Shown here one piece after another: positions 52,101 through 60,188 of a stretch of DNA of 64,000 nucleotides. The stretch spans positions 62,001 through 126,000 of the forward strand of contig JAFYHT010000071.1 of assembly GCA_017539025.1 (NCBI GenBank), read 5' to 3'. This DNA is from Erysipelotrichaceae bacterium. GTDB taxonomy: Bacteria > Bacillota_I > Bacilli_A > Erysipelotrichales > Erysipelotrichaceae. Positions within the stretch are counted from its first letter, which is position 1. Every line of letters starts with the position of its first letter. The notes below the pieces were generated by a model. The model made no database searches, was not told the origin of the DNA, and was given only the letters and a program-made list of their open reading frames with translations. A program made the translations under genes and the position numbers.

Positions 52101-52345
52101 TGCGTCTGTACGATATCGTTTGCTTCCGATGTCGGAAGACCGTTCGTATTGTTGTATAAGACGGCTGAATAGCCATCTTCTCCGCCAAGAGGATCGACAG
52201 AGACCGGTCCGTTATGTTTCCCTCCTGCTTCATAAGACGATCCATCTTCACTGTAGACGCTTCTGTATTGCAACACAAAAATAAGCATCATCACACAAAG
52301 GATGCACTTGAGGATCTTATGGAACGTCAGGTCATATTTTTTCAT
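49130..52345 (-). CDS. Large sensor protein: beta-propeller, Y_Y_Y domain, membrane helix and PP2C phosphatase
   Basis: 1071 residues from the ATG at 52345. A signal anchor (about 8-30) is followed by two stretches of two-component-regulator propeller repeats (for example NDIVQTQEGFIWIGSYAGLIRYDG and the IWFTTRNGIGVLD and LWFTSTREGVMKI repeats) up to about residue 670. A Y_Y_Y-type Ig domain (KLTIYGYVYTYSL, YRLDGFDE) and one membrane helix (VWFYLYSFLSALLVLYALIG) follow. The cytoplasmic PP2C domain has VGGDFYDFF, IMADVSGKG, NAGHEYP and FLYTDGIPEA. The outside half is the sensor seen in Bacteroides hybrid two-component systems for glycans; here the output is an RsbU-like phosphatase acting on STAS proteins. 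TATAAT lies seven bases before the ATG. Confidence 0.92.
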   Translation of the reverse strand: MKKYDLTFHKILKCILCVMMLIFVLQYRSVYSEDGSSYEAGGKHNGPVSVDPLGGEDGYSAVLYNNTNGLPTSEANDIVQTQEGFIWIGSYAGLIRYDGSRFERQDSTAGITSVKCLYVDSLNRLWVGTNDSGVVLIHNDATYHWGLHDGMKSVSVRSMLEGEDGKIYVATTEGLLSIDQNFKMSYVEDLRVVDAFIHELRMGVDGRIYGVTNSGDIVVLKNGKVDEYHRLSQSSFGGINCILPDPHDPSKIYVETQDGRVYHDTLKGGFENSTPIDISPLDQVQSMEYLGGKIWFTTRNGIGVLDEEGFHVLKNIPMKNSIGHVMSDYEGNLWFTSTREGVMKIVKNRFSDLFERYELSDRVVNSTCMYDGDLFIATDTGLIVIDENGPLEKVKLNESIQIYGEERKTDDLLELLDNCRIRSIIRDSKDRLWISTWRKYGLLCYDHGDLRSFRKEEGLASDAIRMVDECIDGRILVAGNGGVSIIKDDRVVATYTEKDGITNTDVLCVVEGEGDDIIVGSDGAGIFILSKNGMKHFDHNNGLSSDAVMRIKFDERNDVYWIVTGNSLSYLSRDYELHKADLFPYSNNFDIYFNSKGELWVLSSNGIYIAKAEDILSGEEINTVHYSMSDGLPCIATANSYSELTDDGDLYIAGTTGVAKVNIEDPFEEMKDLKFAIPYLEADGKKIYPDKDGVFFVTYNTRKLTIYGYVYTYSLTEPLISYRLDGFDEENTTGTAAEVFPVYYTNLRGGTYHFIVELQQSLTGESVGTVIRIEKELALYESVWFYLYSFLSALLVLYALIGLYIDGREKKLERKHKEESEKQQIANEMKMGNDIQQSTLPHVFPPFPDRTEFELFASMDPAREVGGDFYDFFFIDDDHLCLIMADVSGKGIPGALFMMVSKAILNNSAMIYDSPAKILTKANEAICANNRAKMFVTVWLGILEVSTGKLKAANAGHEYPIIRKPQGGFEIFKDKHDFVIGGLDNFVYHEYEMDLEPGSKIFLYTDGIPEATDSKERLFGMENLLKALNEDPDAGPEQLTINVRKAVDGFVKEAEQFDDLTMMCLEYKGKE

Positions 52346-52352
52346 CACTATT

Positions 52353-52358
52353 ATTATA
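52353..52358 (-). promoter_or_regulatory. -10 box of probable leaderless promoter for the propeller-PP2C gene
   Basis: TATAAT on the minus strand, seven bases before the ATG at 52345. Confidence 0.6.
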
Positions 52359-52384
52359 CTGTAAGATCTTTCAGAAACGGACAG

Positions 52385-52933
52385 CTACAGGATGGAAAGG
52401 ACATCATCGATCGTCGGCATGTCCATGATGTTTTTCGCATAGTTTACATAAGAAACTCTGCCGTCTTCTTCCACGATAAACAAAGCAGGCAGCTGCTGTT
52501 CGTTCCCTTCATAATCGCCATGGGAGAATCCCGCTTCTCTTGCCTTCATACCTTTTTCTTTCAGCTGATCCATGACACCATCAGCCAGCTCTTCCATTGA
52601 AGAAGCAGGAAAGATATCCAGCAGCTCATAGATCTTCTGCTTTGGATCGGAAATGATCTCAAAAGGAAGAATCGTGTTTGTAGAATTTAAATCCTTCTGT
52701 AAATGTTCCCTGTCACTCTGCATGACCACGAAGACCTGCGCGTTTTTCTTTATAAACTCATCGTAGCGCTTTGCGATCATGTGGACATCATACCGGCACA
52801 CCGTACATCCGATATATCGCAAGACCCAGAAGATCGTCTTTCCTTTCAAGATCTTCAGGCTGTTCAATCCGTCTTTGTATGCCGTATCAAATTCAAATTC
52901 AGGGAAACTGTCCCCAACATTGATCCTTGTCAT
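52385..52933 (-). CDS. Peroxiredoxin-like (AhpC/TSA) redoxin
   Basis: 182 residues with a thioredoxin fold. The active-site region is RYIGCTVCRYDV: a Cys-x-x-Cys in the place where peroxiredoxins carry their peroxidatic Cys. The opening GDSFPEFEFDTAYKDG and the cis-Pro region QLPALFIVEEDGRVSYVNYAKN are family-typical. It probably reduces peroxides or disulfides in the cytoplasm. It lies ten bases after the alpha/beta hydrolase gene on the same strand. Confidence 0.85.
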   Translation of the reverse strand: MTRINVGDSFPEFEFDTAYKDGLNSLKILKGKTIFWVLRYIGCTVCRYDVHMIAKRYDEFIKKNAQVFVVMQSDREHLQKDLNSTNTILPFEIISDPKQKIYELLDIFPASSMEELADGVMDQLKEKGMKAREAGFSHGDYEGNEQQLPALFIVEEDGRVSYVNYAKNIMDMPTIDDVLSIL

Positions 52934-52942
52934 ATTCGCTCC

Positions 52943-53971
52943 TTACTTTCTTACGATCCTTCTGATCACTGTTCTTTCAATACCGACAGGATCAGGCATC
53001 TTTTCTCTTTCCAGCAGCTTTTCTTTTAAAGTCGTGCCCCATAATTCGCATTCCTCGTTGATCGGAGAATGTGCAGATTCATGGAACGGCATATATTCCT
53101 TGTACGGTGCTTCCAGATCATCGAACCACTTCCTTGCCAAGACGGTCGGCGTGTTCTTATCGTGATCTCCCTGGAAGAGATAGACCGGTACATCAAGCTT
53201 CTTCACGCTCTTGTCAAACTCCAGTCTGGCGATATCTTCCCACAGCTGTTCCAGGCAATAGAAACAGCCCTTGTAGTATCGATACAGATCAGGGATGACC
53301 TTGTATTCACCGCTCTTGAAGAAAGGTTTTAACAAAGAATCATAGATGTTATCTCTTCCCTTATAAGTACCACCACCGAACTTGGTCATGTAGTTTCTCT
53401 GTACCATCAGCGCATCAATGCCGCCCTTGTATAATCCACCGACAGGTCTGCCGATCTTTTGAAGATCCTTTATCGCCTTTTTGTTTTCATGTTGCTTCGC
53501 GTAATCCATGACGAAATCGTAACTCAACTGCTCGTTCTCGGGTCCGTTGACGAACTGTCCCATGCCGATATAAGCCTTGATGTGTTCCGGATGTTTCGGA
53601 AGGAAAAGACAGGACAACACAGAACCCCAGCTGTGACCGACGATATAGATCTTTTCTTTTTTAAATCTCTCACATAGATAATTGACGACGCAATTGAGGT
53701 CTTCGACCTGCTGATCCAGCGTCATCTTTTCTTTCGCTTTCTTTCTGCGATAGTTCTTTCCCGCCATACGCTGATCCCAACAGACCATCGTAAAATCATC
53801 AACGAGATATTTCGACTGATTCGGGATGACCATGGAACGGTCACACACTCCCGGTCCGCCGTGGACAAAAAGGATGACAGGATTGTTTTCATCTGTCGAC
53901 AGGATGCGGATATTCTGCCTGTCATTATTCACGTCAATGTCATAATTGGTATCGATCACAAAGCTTTTCAT
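52943..53971 (-). CDS. Alpha/beta hydrolase (proline-iminopeptidase-like)
   Basis: 342 residues from the ATG at 53971, which follows AGGAGATC; a 70-codon upstream extension has no ribosome site and overlaps the divergent gene. The oxyanion motif is FVHGGPGV (37-41), the nucleophile Ser114 is in VGHSWGSVLS, and the acid and base fall in QGDHDKNTP and HESAHSP. HGGPG with GHSWGS is the pattern of proline iminopeptidase and related acyl hydrolases. It probably cleaves N-terminal Pro or another small amide or ester. It is co-directional with the redoxin gene. Confidence 0.85.
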   Translation of the reverse strand: MKSFVIDTNYDIDVNNDRQNIRILSTDENNPVILFVHGGPGVCDRSMVIPNQSKYLVDDFTMVCWDQRMAGKNYRRKKAKEKMTLDQQVEDLNCVVNYLCERFKKEKIYIVGHSWGSVLSCLFLPKHPEHIKAYIGMGQFVNGPENEQLSYDFVMDYAKQHENKKAIKDLQKIGRPVGGLYKGGIDALMVQRNYMTKFGGGTYKGRDNIYDSLLKPFFKSGEYKVIPDLYRYYKGCFYCLEQLWEDIARLEFDKSVKKLDVPVYLFQGDHDKNTPTVLARKWFDDLEAPYKEYMPFHESAHSPINEECELWGTTLKEKLLEREKMPDPVGIERTVIRRIVRK

Positions 53972-54058
53972 GATTCTGATCTCCTGTTTCTTTATATCTA
54001 TTTTAGTGTATCCTGATACTATACGCATATATATCATTTTCATAAGGAGACACTTTTC

Positions 54059-56113
54059 ATGAAAAAGGAATATGAGGTACTGCTCACACCCTGGAAGATA
54101 GGAAACCTTGATATCAAAAACCGCATCGTCATGGCCCCGATGGGAGGCACATCGATCTTCGGCTGGACGGAACCCAATCACTTTGACAAGGAAGCCGCAA
54201 AGCTTCTAAAAACGGTTGCTGAAAACAACTGCGGACTGATATTCCCGGGTGTTGCGACACTCAAGGACATCATCGGACCTTTATGGCTCTATCAGAACAA
54301 GGCAAAATTCAGACAGTTAAAGAACTTCATGGACGAGCTTCACAAGACCGGTGCCAAAATGTTCATCCAGATGACAGCCGGATGCGGAAGATCTTTTGCG
54401 CTGAACGATCTGATGGTGACCTTGCTGGAAAACAAAGCCCTTGGTACGATCGCCAAGCCGATCTTAAATCCGGAATTTCATTCTCTTGCCCCATCCGAAA
54501 CGCCAAACCGCTGGGCAGATCACATCACATCCAAAGCCATCACCAAGGAACAGATCGAACAAATCATCTATGCTTTTGGTGAGACCGCCAGACTGTGCAA
54601 GGAAGCAGGAGTCGATGGTGTAGAAGTCCACGCAGTACATGAAGGATATCTTTTGGATCAGTTCACGCTTCCATATGTCAACTCCAGAACGGATGAATAC
54701 GGCGGATCTTTTGAAAACAGATATCGCTTTGCGGTAGAGATCGTGAAGCAGATCAAGAAGACTTGCGGCCAAGACTATCCGGTATCCGTCAGATATTCCG
54801 TCGTCTCCAAGACAAAAGGATTCAATGAAGGTGCTGTGCCAGGCGAAGAATATATCGAAGCAGGACGCACGATGGAAGAATCGGAAAAAGCAGCGAAATA
54901 CCTGCAGGATGCAGGATACGATATGTTGAACTGCGATAACGGTACATATGACGCCTGGTACTGGCCTCATCCACCTGTCTACATGCCGGAAAACTGCAAT
55001 CTTGAAGATGTTGCCCACATCAGAAAGTTTGTCGATATCCCGGTCGTCTGTGCCGGCAGGATGACATTAGACGCCGGAGCCAAGGCAATCGAAAACGGAA
55101 ACATCGACGCCATCGGTATCGGAAGACAGTTTTTAACAGATCCTGCCTGGTTTGAAAAAGTCATCGAAGACAAAGAAGAAGACATCAAACCGTGTATCTC
55201 TTGCCAGACGGCTTGTCTGACCATGTCAAAGTCCAAAGGCACCAACAACTCCCAATCCATGGAAGATGCCATGAACATGTGCCGCTGTGCCCTCAACCCT
55301 GAAACGATGCAGTCACACAAGTTCTATGTCAGACCGGCAAAACAAAAGAAAACTGTTGCCATCATCGGTGCAGGTGTCGCCGGAATGGAAGCTGCATTAC
55401 TGTTAAAGAAACGCGGACATACCCCGATCATCTATGAAAGAAGTGATCAGCTTGGCGGTGTGTTCGTCGCGGCGGCAGCTCCTGATTTCAAGTCACATGA
55501 CAAAAAACTGCTCAAGTGGTATGAGACACAGTTAAAGAAAGAAGACATCAAAGTATACTTCAATCACGAAGTCAAAGATCTAAGTGAGATCAAAGCCGAT
55601 GCTTACATCGTTGCGACCGGATCGGTTCCAAAGAAACTTTCTGTCACAGGTGCAGAAAAAGGGATCAGTGCGATTGATTATCTCCTGGGCAATAAGGAAG
55701 TCGGAAAGAAAGTCGTCATCATCGGAGGCGGACTCACAGGCTGTGAGATCGCCTATGACTTACACAGAAAAGGCAAGGAACCGGTCATCGTTGAAATGTT
55801 GAACGACCTGATCACAACGCCAAACCTCTGTCTTGCGAACTCATCCTATCTGAGAGATTACTTCAAAGCCTTCAATGTCCCGGTATACCTGGAACACGGA
55901 TGTAAAGAAATTCAGGATGACTGTGTCATCATCGCAGACAAAAAAGGAGATCTTAAGCAGATCCCTTGCGACAATATCATCATTTCCACAGGATATAATT
56001 CCGCTCCTTTATCAAAAGAAGGGAAAAACATCTATGTCATCGGAGATGCCAGTAAAGTAGGCAATCTCAGATCAGCCGTCTGGGGTGCCTGGGCAGTTGC
56101 GATGAAGATCTGA
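54059..56113 (+). CDS. Old-Yellow-Enzyme-type FMN reductase fused to FAD/NAD domain (2,4-dienoyl-CoA/enoate reductase family)
   Basis: 684 residues. The N-terminal FMN barrel (1-360) has NRIVMAPMGG, GVDGVEVHAVHEGYLLDQF and NGNIDAIGIGRQF. The linker binds a 4Fe-4S cluster through Cys379, Cys382, Cys386 and a later Cys (408 or 410, in NMCRCALNP). The C-terminal half has two nucleotide folds: AIIGAGVAGMEAALLL for FAD and IIGGGLTGCEIAYDL for NAD. The same layout is found in FadH, enoate reductase and the BaiCD/BaiH bile-acid enzymes; the substrate is a conjugated enone or enoyl compound. The last cluster Cys is spaced farther than the usual 11-12 residues. AAGGAGA precedes the ATG. Confidence 0.9.
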   Translation: MKKEYEVLLTPWKIGNLDIKNRIVMAPMGGTSIFGWTEPNHFDKEAAKLLKTVAENNCGLIFPGVATLKDIIGPLWLYQNKAKFRQLKNFMDELHKTGAKMFIQMTAGCGRSFALNDLMVTLLENKALGTIAKPILNPEFHSLAPSETPNRWADHITSKAITKEQIEQIIYAFGETARLCKEAGVDGVEVHAVHEGYLLDQFTLPYVNSRTDEYGGSFENRYRFAVEIVKQIKKTCGQDYPVSVRYSVVSKTKGFNEGAVPGEEYIEAGRTMEESEKAAKYLQDAGYDMLNCDNGTYDAWYWPHPPVYMPENCNLEDVAHIRKFVDIPVVCAGRMTLDAGAKAIENGNIDAIGIGRQFLTDPAWFEKVIEDKEEDIKPCISCQTACLTMSKSKGTNNSQSMEDAMNMCRCALNPETMQSHKFYVRPAKQKKTVAIIGAGVAGMEAALLLKKRGHTPIIYERSDQLGGVFVAAAAPDFKSHDKKLLKWYETQLKKEDIKVYFNHEVKDLSEIKADAYIVATGSVPKKLSVTGAEKGISAIDYLLGNKEVGKKVVIIGGGLTGCEIAYDLHRKGKEPVIVEMLNDLITTPNLCLANSSYLRDYFKAFNVPVYLEHGCKEIQDDCVIIADKKGDLKQIPCDNIIISTGYNSAPLSKEGKNIYVIGDASKVGNLRSAVWGAWAVAMKI

Positions 56114-56120
56114 CCATACG

Positions 56121-56154
56121 AAAAGCCTTGTTGAAATACACAAGGCTTTTTTCT
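56121..56154. terminator. Bidirectional terminator
   Basis: AAAAGCCTTG pairs perfectly with CAAGGCTTTT around ten bases, with TTTTTTC on the plus strand. Confidence 0.87.
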
Positions 56155-57161
56155 TAAACTGTCAGTTCTCCTCTGAGATCTTCTTCCATCAGCTTCTTGA
56201 TCTGAGAAGTATCATCATATCTGTTGAAGAGATAGTAGAGCTTGGTAACGGCTGTTTCGGATGTCATATCTCTTCCTGAAACTGCACCGGCTTTGCGAAG
56301 TGCGCTGCCCGCTTCATAGGCAGACATATCGACGGTTGCCTGCAGGCATTGCGAACAGACAACGATGACGACGCCTCTTTCCTTTGCCTTGCTTAACAGG
56401 GAGATCAGTACGCCGTTGTCATCCGGAACATTTCCCGATCCGAATGTTTCAATGACGACTCCCTTCAGATTCTCTGTCAGGATCGATTCAAACAGATCGA
56501 AACGGATGCCCGGGAAGACACGGATGACACCGATCGGAACATCTTTGAAAGTCCTGAAATGAAATTCTCCTTCGCTCTGTTTCAGGAAAGCAGATCTGTG
56601 ATATTTGATGGAAAGTCCTGCATTGGCAAGGATCGGATAATTCGGAGAGATGAATGCCTGCATATCCTGGGCAGAATATTTGGTTGCCCTGTTTCCTCTT
56701 ACCAGTAAGCCGCCAAAGTAGATACAGACTTCTTTGACCTTTCCCTCTCCGGCAATGATCATCGATGTGATCAGATTATCTCTGCCGTCGCTTCTTGTCT
56801 CGCACAGCGGGATCTGCGATCCCGTCAGGATGACCGGCTTATTGAGGTTCTCCAGCATGAACGAAAGGGCAGATGCGCTGTAAGCCATCGTATCCGTTCC
56901 ATGAAGCACGACAAAACCATCATAGCTCTCGTAGTTTTCAGAGATCAGCTTGCCCATGATGTTCCACTCTTTTACACTCATCTGGCTGGAATCCAGCAAA
57001 GGATCACATTCTATGAAGTCCCATTCCGGCATACCTTTTGCCCTTAAAGAATCCATATGAAAGATCGCTTCTCTGAAATAAAGTCCGTCCGGCTTGTATC
57101 CGTCAGCTGTCCTTGTCATGCCGATGGTACCGCCTGTATGAATGATCAGTATTTTACTCAT
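56154..57161 (-). CDS. ansA: L-asparaginase (type I, cytoplasmic)
   Basis: 335 residues from the ATG at 57161. The first catalytic Thr is in IIHTGGTIGM, the second in VVLHGTDTMAYSASAL, and ILTGSQIP and the cleft region GNVPDD follow, all as in the type I AnsA group. There is no signal peptide. It hydrolyses asparagine to aspartate and ammonia. A 45-codon upstream extension exists but has no ribosome site; TATAAT lies nine bases before the chosen ATG, so the message is probably leaderless. Confidence 0.92.
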   Translation of the reverse strand: MSKILIIHTGGTIGMTRTADGYKPDGLYFREAIFHMDSLRAKGMPEWDFIECDPLLDSSQMSVKEWNIMGKLISENYESYDGFVVLHGTDTMAYSASALSFMLENLNKPVILTGSQIPLCETRSDGRDNLITSMIIAGEGKVKEVCIYFGGLLVRGNRATKYSAQDMQAFISPNYPILANAGLSIKYHRSAFLKQSEGEFHFRTFKDVPIGVIRVFPGIRFDLFESILTENLKGVVIETFGSGNVPDDNGVLISLLSKAKERGVVIVVCSQCLQATVDMSAYEAGSALRKAGAVSGRDMTSETAVTKLYYLFNRYDDTSQIKKLMEEDLRGELTV

Positions 57162-57170
57162 ATCAACTAT

Positions 57171-57176
57171 ATTATA
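57171..57176 (-). promoter_or_regulatory. -10 box of probable leaderless promoter for ansA
   Basis: TATAAT on the minus strand, nine bases before the ATG at 57161. Confidence 0.5.
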
Positions 57177-57267
57177 TTCCATTTCGCCTGAATGAAACCG
57201 CTTTCCAAAGTCCTGTGTATTTTCTTTTTTCATTTGACTGTTATAAACTTGATTAGAAGGGATTTTA

Positions 57268-58950
57268 ATGGAAGACTTCAACATTATGATCGGCATACTT
57301 CAATTGCTTGCGGGCGTCGGTATCTTCCTGACGGGATGCGACATCATGTCCAGCAACCTTGAAGCTGCCAGTTCTGATAAATTAAAAGGATTGTTGTCAA
57401 AAGTATCCAACAATAAGATCGTTGGCGTTTTGATCGGTGCTGCAGCCACGATCGCGATCCAGTCATCCAGCGCGACGACTGTCATGGCGATCGGTTTTGT
57501 CAACGCCAGGATCATCTCGCTTTTACAAGGCGCAACGATCATTTTCGGTGGCGAGATCGGTACGACCATCACCGGCCAGCTGGTTGCCTTGGGAATGCTT
57601 GGAAGCAGTGAAGTCAGTATGAATGTCATATTCTCTGCTTTGGCAGGGTTGGGTGCTTTTGTTGCCATGTTTGCCAAGCGTGAAAACGTCAAACTGACCG
57701 GCAATGTCATGACAGGTCTGGGCTTACTGTTTGCGGGACTGGATACGATGTCAGGGGCAATGTCCGGATTTGCCCAATATCCGCAGCTCAAGGACTTTAT
57801 TGCGACACTCAATTCTTCCTTGTTGCTGATCATCATCGGCGCAATATTAACAGCGATCATTCAATCTTCTTCGGCAATGACTTCCATCTCCATCACGATG
57901 GTCGCAGCCGGACTGATCAATATCTCTCAGGGTATCTACCTGACACTCGGCGCAAATGTCGGTACCTGTCTGACAGGCATGCTGGCAGGCGCAAAGGCCG
58001 AAAGCGTCAATGCCAAGAGGACTTCTCTGATCCAGCTCATCTTCAACATCGGAGGCGTCGTGCTGGTCTATCTCAGCGATCTGCTTCTGACACTTTTCTC
58101 CGGAGGAAGGATCTCCTATGGCATCCTCTTTGCCAGGATGTTCCCGGGAGTCCCTCATACCCAGCTTGCGATGTTCCACACGATATTCAATATCGCATCG
58201 GTCGTGATCGTGCTTCCTTTTACCGACAGGCTGGTTGCCTTGACGGAAAGACTGATCGAAGACAAACTCAACGACAACAGCATCGAACACTTCTATTACG
58301 TCAACGAAAACATGATCTCTACTCCTTCTGTTGCGGTCGAACAGATCAAACAGGAGATCGTAAACATGTCCAACATCGCCATACAGAATTTCAATATTTC
58401 TGTCGATATGATCAAGACATTAAACTTCGATCGGGAAGAAGACTTTGGCAGAAACGAAAGAGAACTCAACTTCCTGAACGAAAATCTCGTCGATCTTGTC
58501 CTGAAGATCGCACAGTCGGGCAAGGTAAACAAAAAAGACCTGAGCTATCTGTCTACTACATACAGAGCGATCTCCGATCTGGAAAGGATCGGCGATTATG
58601 CGGAAAACATCTGTGGATATGCCCACAACCTGGCGGATAACGAATCTCCATTGGCACCAAAGCTTCTGGCAGAAATGGAAGCCATGAGACAGCTCATCAA
58701 CAAACTCTATCTGCTTGTGCTGGAATCCTATAAAGACGGAAAAAAGAAACTCTCCAAAGACATCAAAGGACTGGAAGCGAATATCGACGCCTTATCCAGC
58801 CACATGGTCAATATCTACATTACAAGACTGAATCAGAATGAACTGACCGGTACTTCCGGAACAGATTATCTGAAGTTCTACAATGACACGGAAAGGATCG
58901 GAGATCACCTCATCAACCTGATCGACAGAGACTACATCCTTTCTCATTGA
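57268..58950 (+). CDS. Na/Pi cotransporter family protein with C-terminal PhoU-like domain
   Basis: 560 residues. Two inverted membrane repeats (about 8-150 and 170-330) carry the phosphate-binding QSSSAT and QSSSAM motifs (near residues 65 and 195). A helical PhoU-like domain follows from about 350 (NFNISVDMIKTLNFDREED, YRAISDLERIGDYAENI, NDTERIGDHLINLID). It takes up phosphate driven by sodium, with the PhoU part probably adjusting activity. AGAAGGG precedes the ATG. It is divergent from ansA and ends at a terminator. Confidence 0.92.
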   Translation: MEDFNIMIGILQLLAGVGIFLTGCDIMSSNLEAASSDKLKGLLSKVSNNKIVGVLIGAAATIAIQSSSATTVMAIGFVNARIISLLQGATIIFGGEIGTTITGQLVALGMLGSSEVSMNVIFSALAGLGAFVAMFAKRENVKLTGNVMTGLGLLFAGLDTMSGAMSGFAQYPQLKDFIATLNSSLLLIIIGAILTAIIQSSSAMTSISITMVAAGLINISQGIYLTLGANVGTCLTGMLAGAKAESVNAKRTSLIQLIFNIGGVVLVYLSDLLLTLFSGGRISYGILFARMFPGVPHTQLAMFHTIFNIASVVIVLPFTDRLVALTERLIEDKLNDNSIEHFYYVNENMISTPSVAVEQIKQEIVNMSNIAIQNFNISVDMIKTLNFDREEDFGRNERELNFLNENLVDLVLKIAQSGKVNKKDLSYLSTTYRAISDLERIGDYAENICGYAHNLADNESPLAPKLLAEMEAMRQLINKLYLLVLESYKDGKKKLSKDIKGLEANIDALSSHMVNIYITRLNQNELTGTSGTDYLKFYNDTERIGDHLINLIDRDYILSH

Positions 58951-58977
58951 TAATCTATAAACATACAGCTCATATAA

Positions 58978-59004
58978 AAACCATCTCGCAAAGAGATGGT
59001 TTAT
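58978..59004. terminator. Bidirectional terminator
   Basis: AAACCATCTC pairs perfectly with GAGATGGTTT around GCAAA, between the phosphate transporter and pyrophosphatase genes. Confidence 0.82.
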
Positions 59005-59017
59005 TTCATATAGGATA

Positions 59018-60169
59018 CTACTCGTGAGGATGAGCAGCCAGATAATCATTGAGACCAGGAACGAATTTCGTCTTTCTTCCCAAGCCTCCGTCTCTGAAGA
59101 TATAAGCTGTTCCGTTAAACTCGCTGTAATTTGGGAACGCATTCTTCAGTATCGATTCCGACAGTTCATTACAAGGAACGATGAAATCGATCTTGATATC
59201 GCCTTCCCTGATCCCTACCGAAGCATACATCAGATCGACATCTCTTGTCTTGAAACCATCAGGAAGAACGGCTTTCATCCTTTCTGACAGATCGCTTGCG
59301 ACATCTTCATCGATCGCATTCACTAATCCGATACCATATTTCACTCCGGATGCTTCGTACTCTTTGTAGTCCAGGAAGAGGATCTCTTCATCACTCATAC
59401 CTTCATAAGAAAGCTGTTTTTGACGTAATGCTTTGTATAGTTCATCGACATCGTTTACACCTGCGATCTCAGATAATGATCTGACCGCAATTCTGTCTGC
59501 CTCACAAGTCGTTGAACCACTCAGGTTACTCGTATCTGACAATACTGCTCCAAGAAGCAGATACGCGGTCGTCTGATCGATCTCCAGACCATAGTTGAGA
59601 TAATCAAGCCAGATGATGGTAGCAGTGGAACCGATCGGCCTTCCTTCATAGACGACCTGATTACCAGTACTTAAAGTACCAACACCGTGATGATCGATGA
59701 CACCGACGACATGGGCATCTGTCAGTCCTTCGACCGCCTGGGCATATTCACTGTGATCTACTAAGAAGATGTTTTCTCCGGATGCATCATATAATACCTC
59801 AGGCACTTCAACACCCGCCTGCTTCAGGATATAGGCCGTTTCATTGTTGACGGGAGCTGTGATGACCGGCTTGGCTTCATGTCCAAGCAGGTTCAGAAGT
59901 CTTGCATAAGCGATCGCGCTGCAGACCGTATCGGAATCCGGACTCTTATGTCCGATGACATAGATGATCCGATCATCTTCAACGATCATGTTTTCGATAC
60001 TGCTTTGATTCAGCATCCGCAGCTCTTCCTGCTTCTCTATATATGCGCTCAGCAGTTCATCCTTTTCTGCGATCTGATCAGCCGTGCTCTTTCTTCCGGC
60101 AGAATAAGATAGAAAGACAAGACATATAGCCAGTAACAACGTGATCAGTTTTGTGAATTTCTGATTCAT
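59018..60169 (-). CDS. Membrane-anchored family II inorganic pyrophosphatase (DHH family)
   Basis: 383 residues. Residues 7-24 are a hydrophobic signal anchor (LITLLLAICLVFLSYSAG) followed by a short charged helix (about 28-60). The rest is a full family II, Mn-dependent pyrophosphatase: YVIGHKSPDSDTV (His74, Asp78, Asp80), FLVDHSE (Asp138), VIDHHGVGTLS (His160, His161), and the C-terminal DHHA2 domain ending in GGLGRKTKFVPGL. Family II enzymes are normally cytoplasmic and about 310 residues long, so an N-terminal anchor that would place the enzyme outside is unusual. The lipoprotein gene 19 bases upstream is co-transcribed. Confidence 0.9.
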   Translation of the reverse strand: MNQKFTKLITLLLAICLVFLSYSAGRKSTADQIAEKDELLSAYIEKQEELRMLNQSSIENMIVEDDRIIYVIGHKSPDSDTVCSAIAYARLLNLLGHEAKPVITAPVNNETAYILKQAGVEVPEVLYDASGENIFLVDHSEYAQAVEGLTDAHVVGVIDHHGVGTLSTGNQVVYEGRPIGSTATIIWLDYLNYGLEIDQTTAYLLLGAVLSDTSNLSGSTTCEADRIAVRSLSEIAGVNDVDELYKALRQKQLSYEGMSDEEILFLDYKEYEASGVKYGIGLVNAIDEDVASDLSERMKAVLPDGFKTRDVDLMYASVGIREGDIKIDFIVPCNELSESILKNAFPNYSEFNGTAYIFRDGGLGRKTKFVPGLNDYLAAHPHE

Positions 60170-60188
60170 ATTCTCTTCGGTCCCAATA

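Noticed and set aside
53972-54181. N-terminal extension of the alpha/beta hydrolase by 70 codons
   Set aside because: It overlaps the start of the divergent reductase gene and has no ribosome site; the ATG at 53971 follows AGGAGATC.
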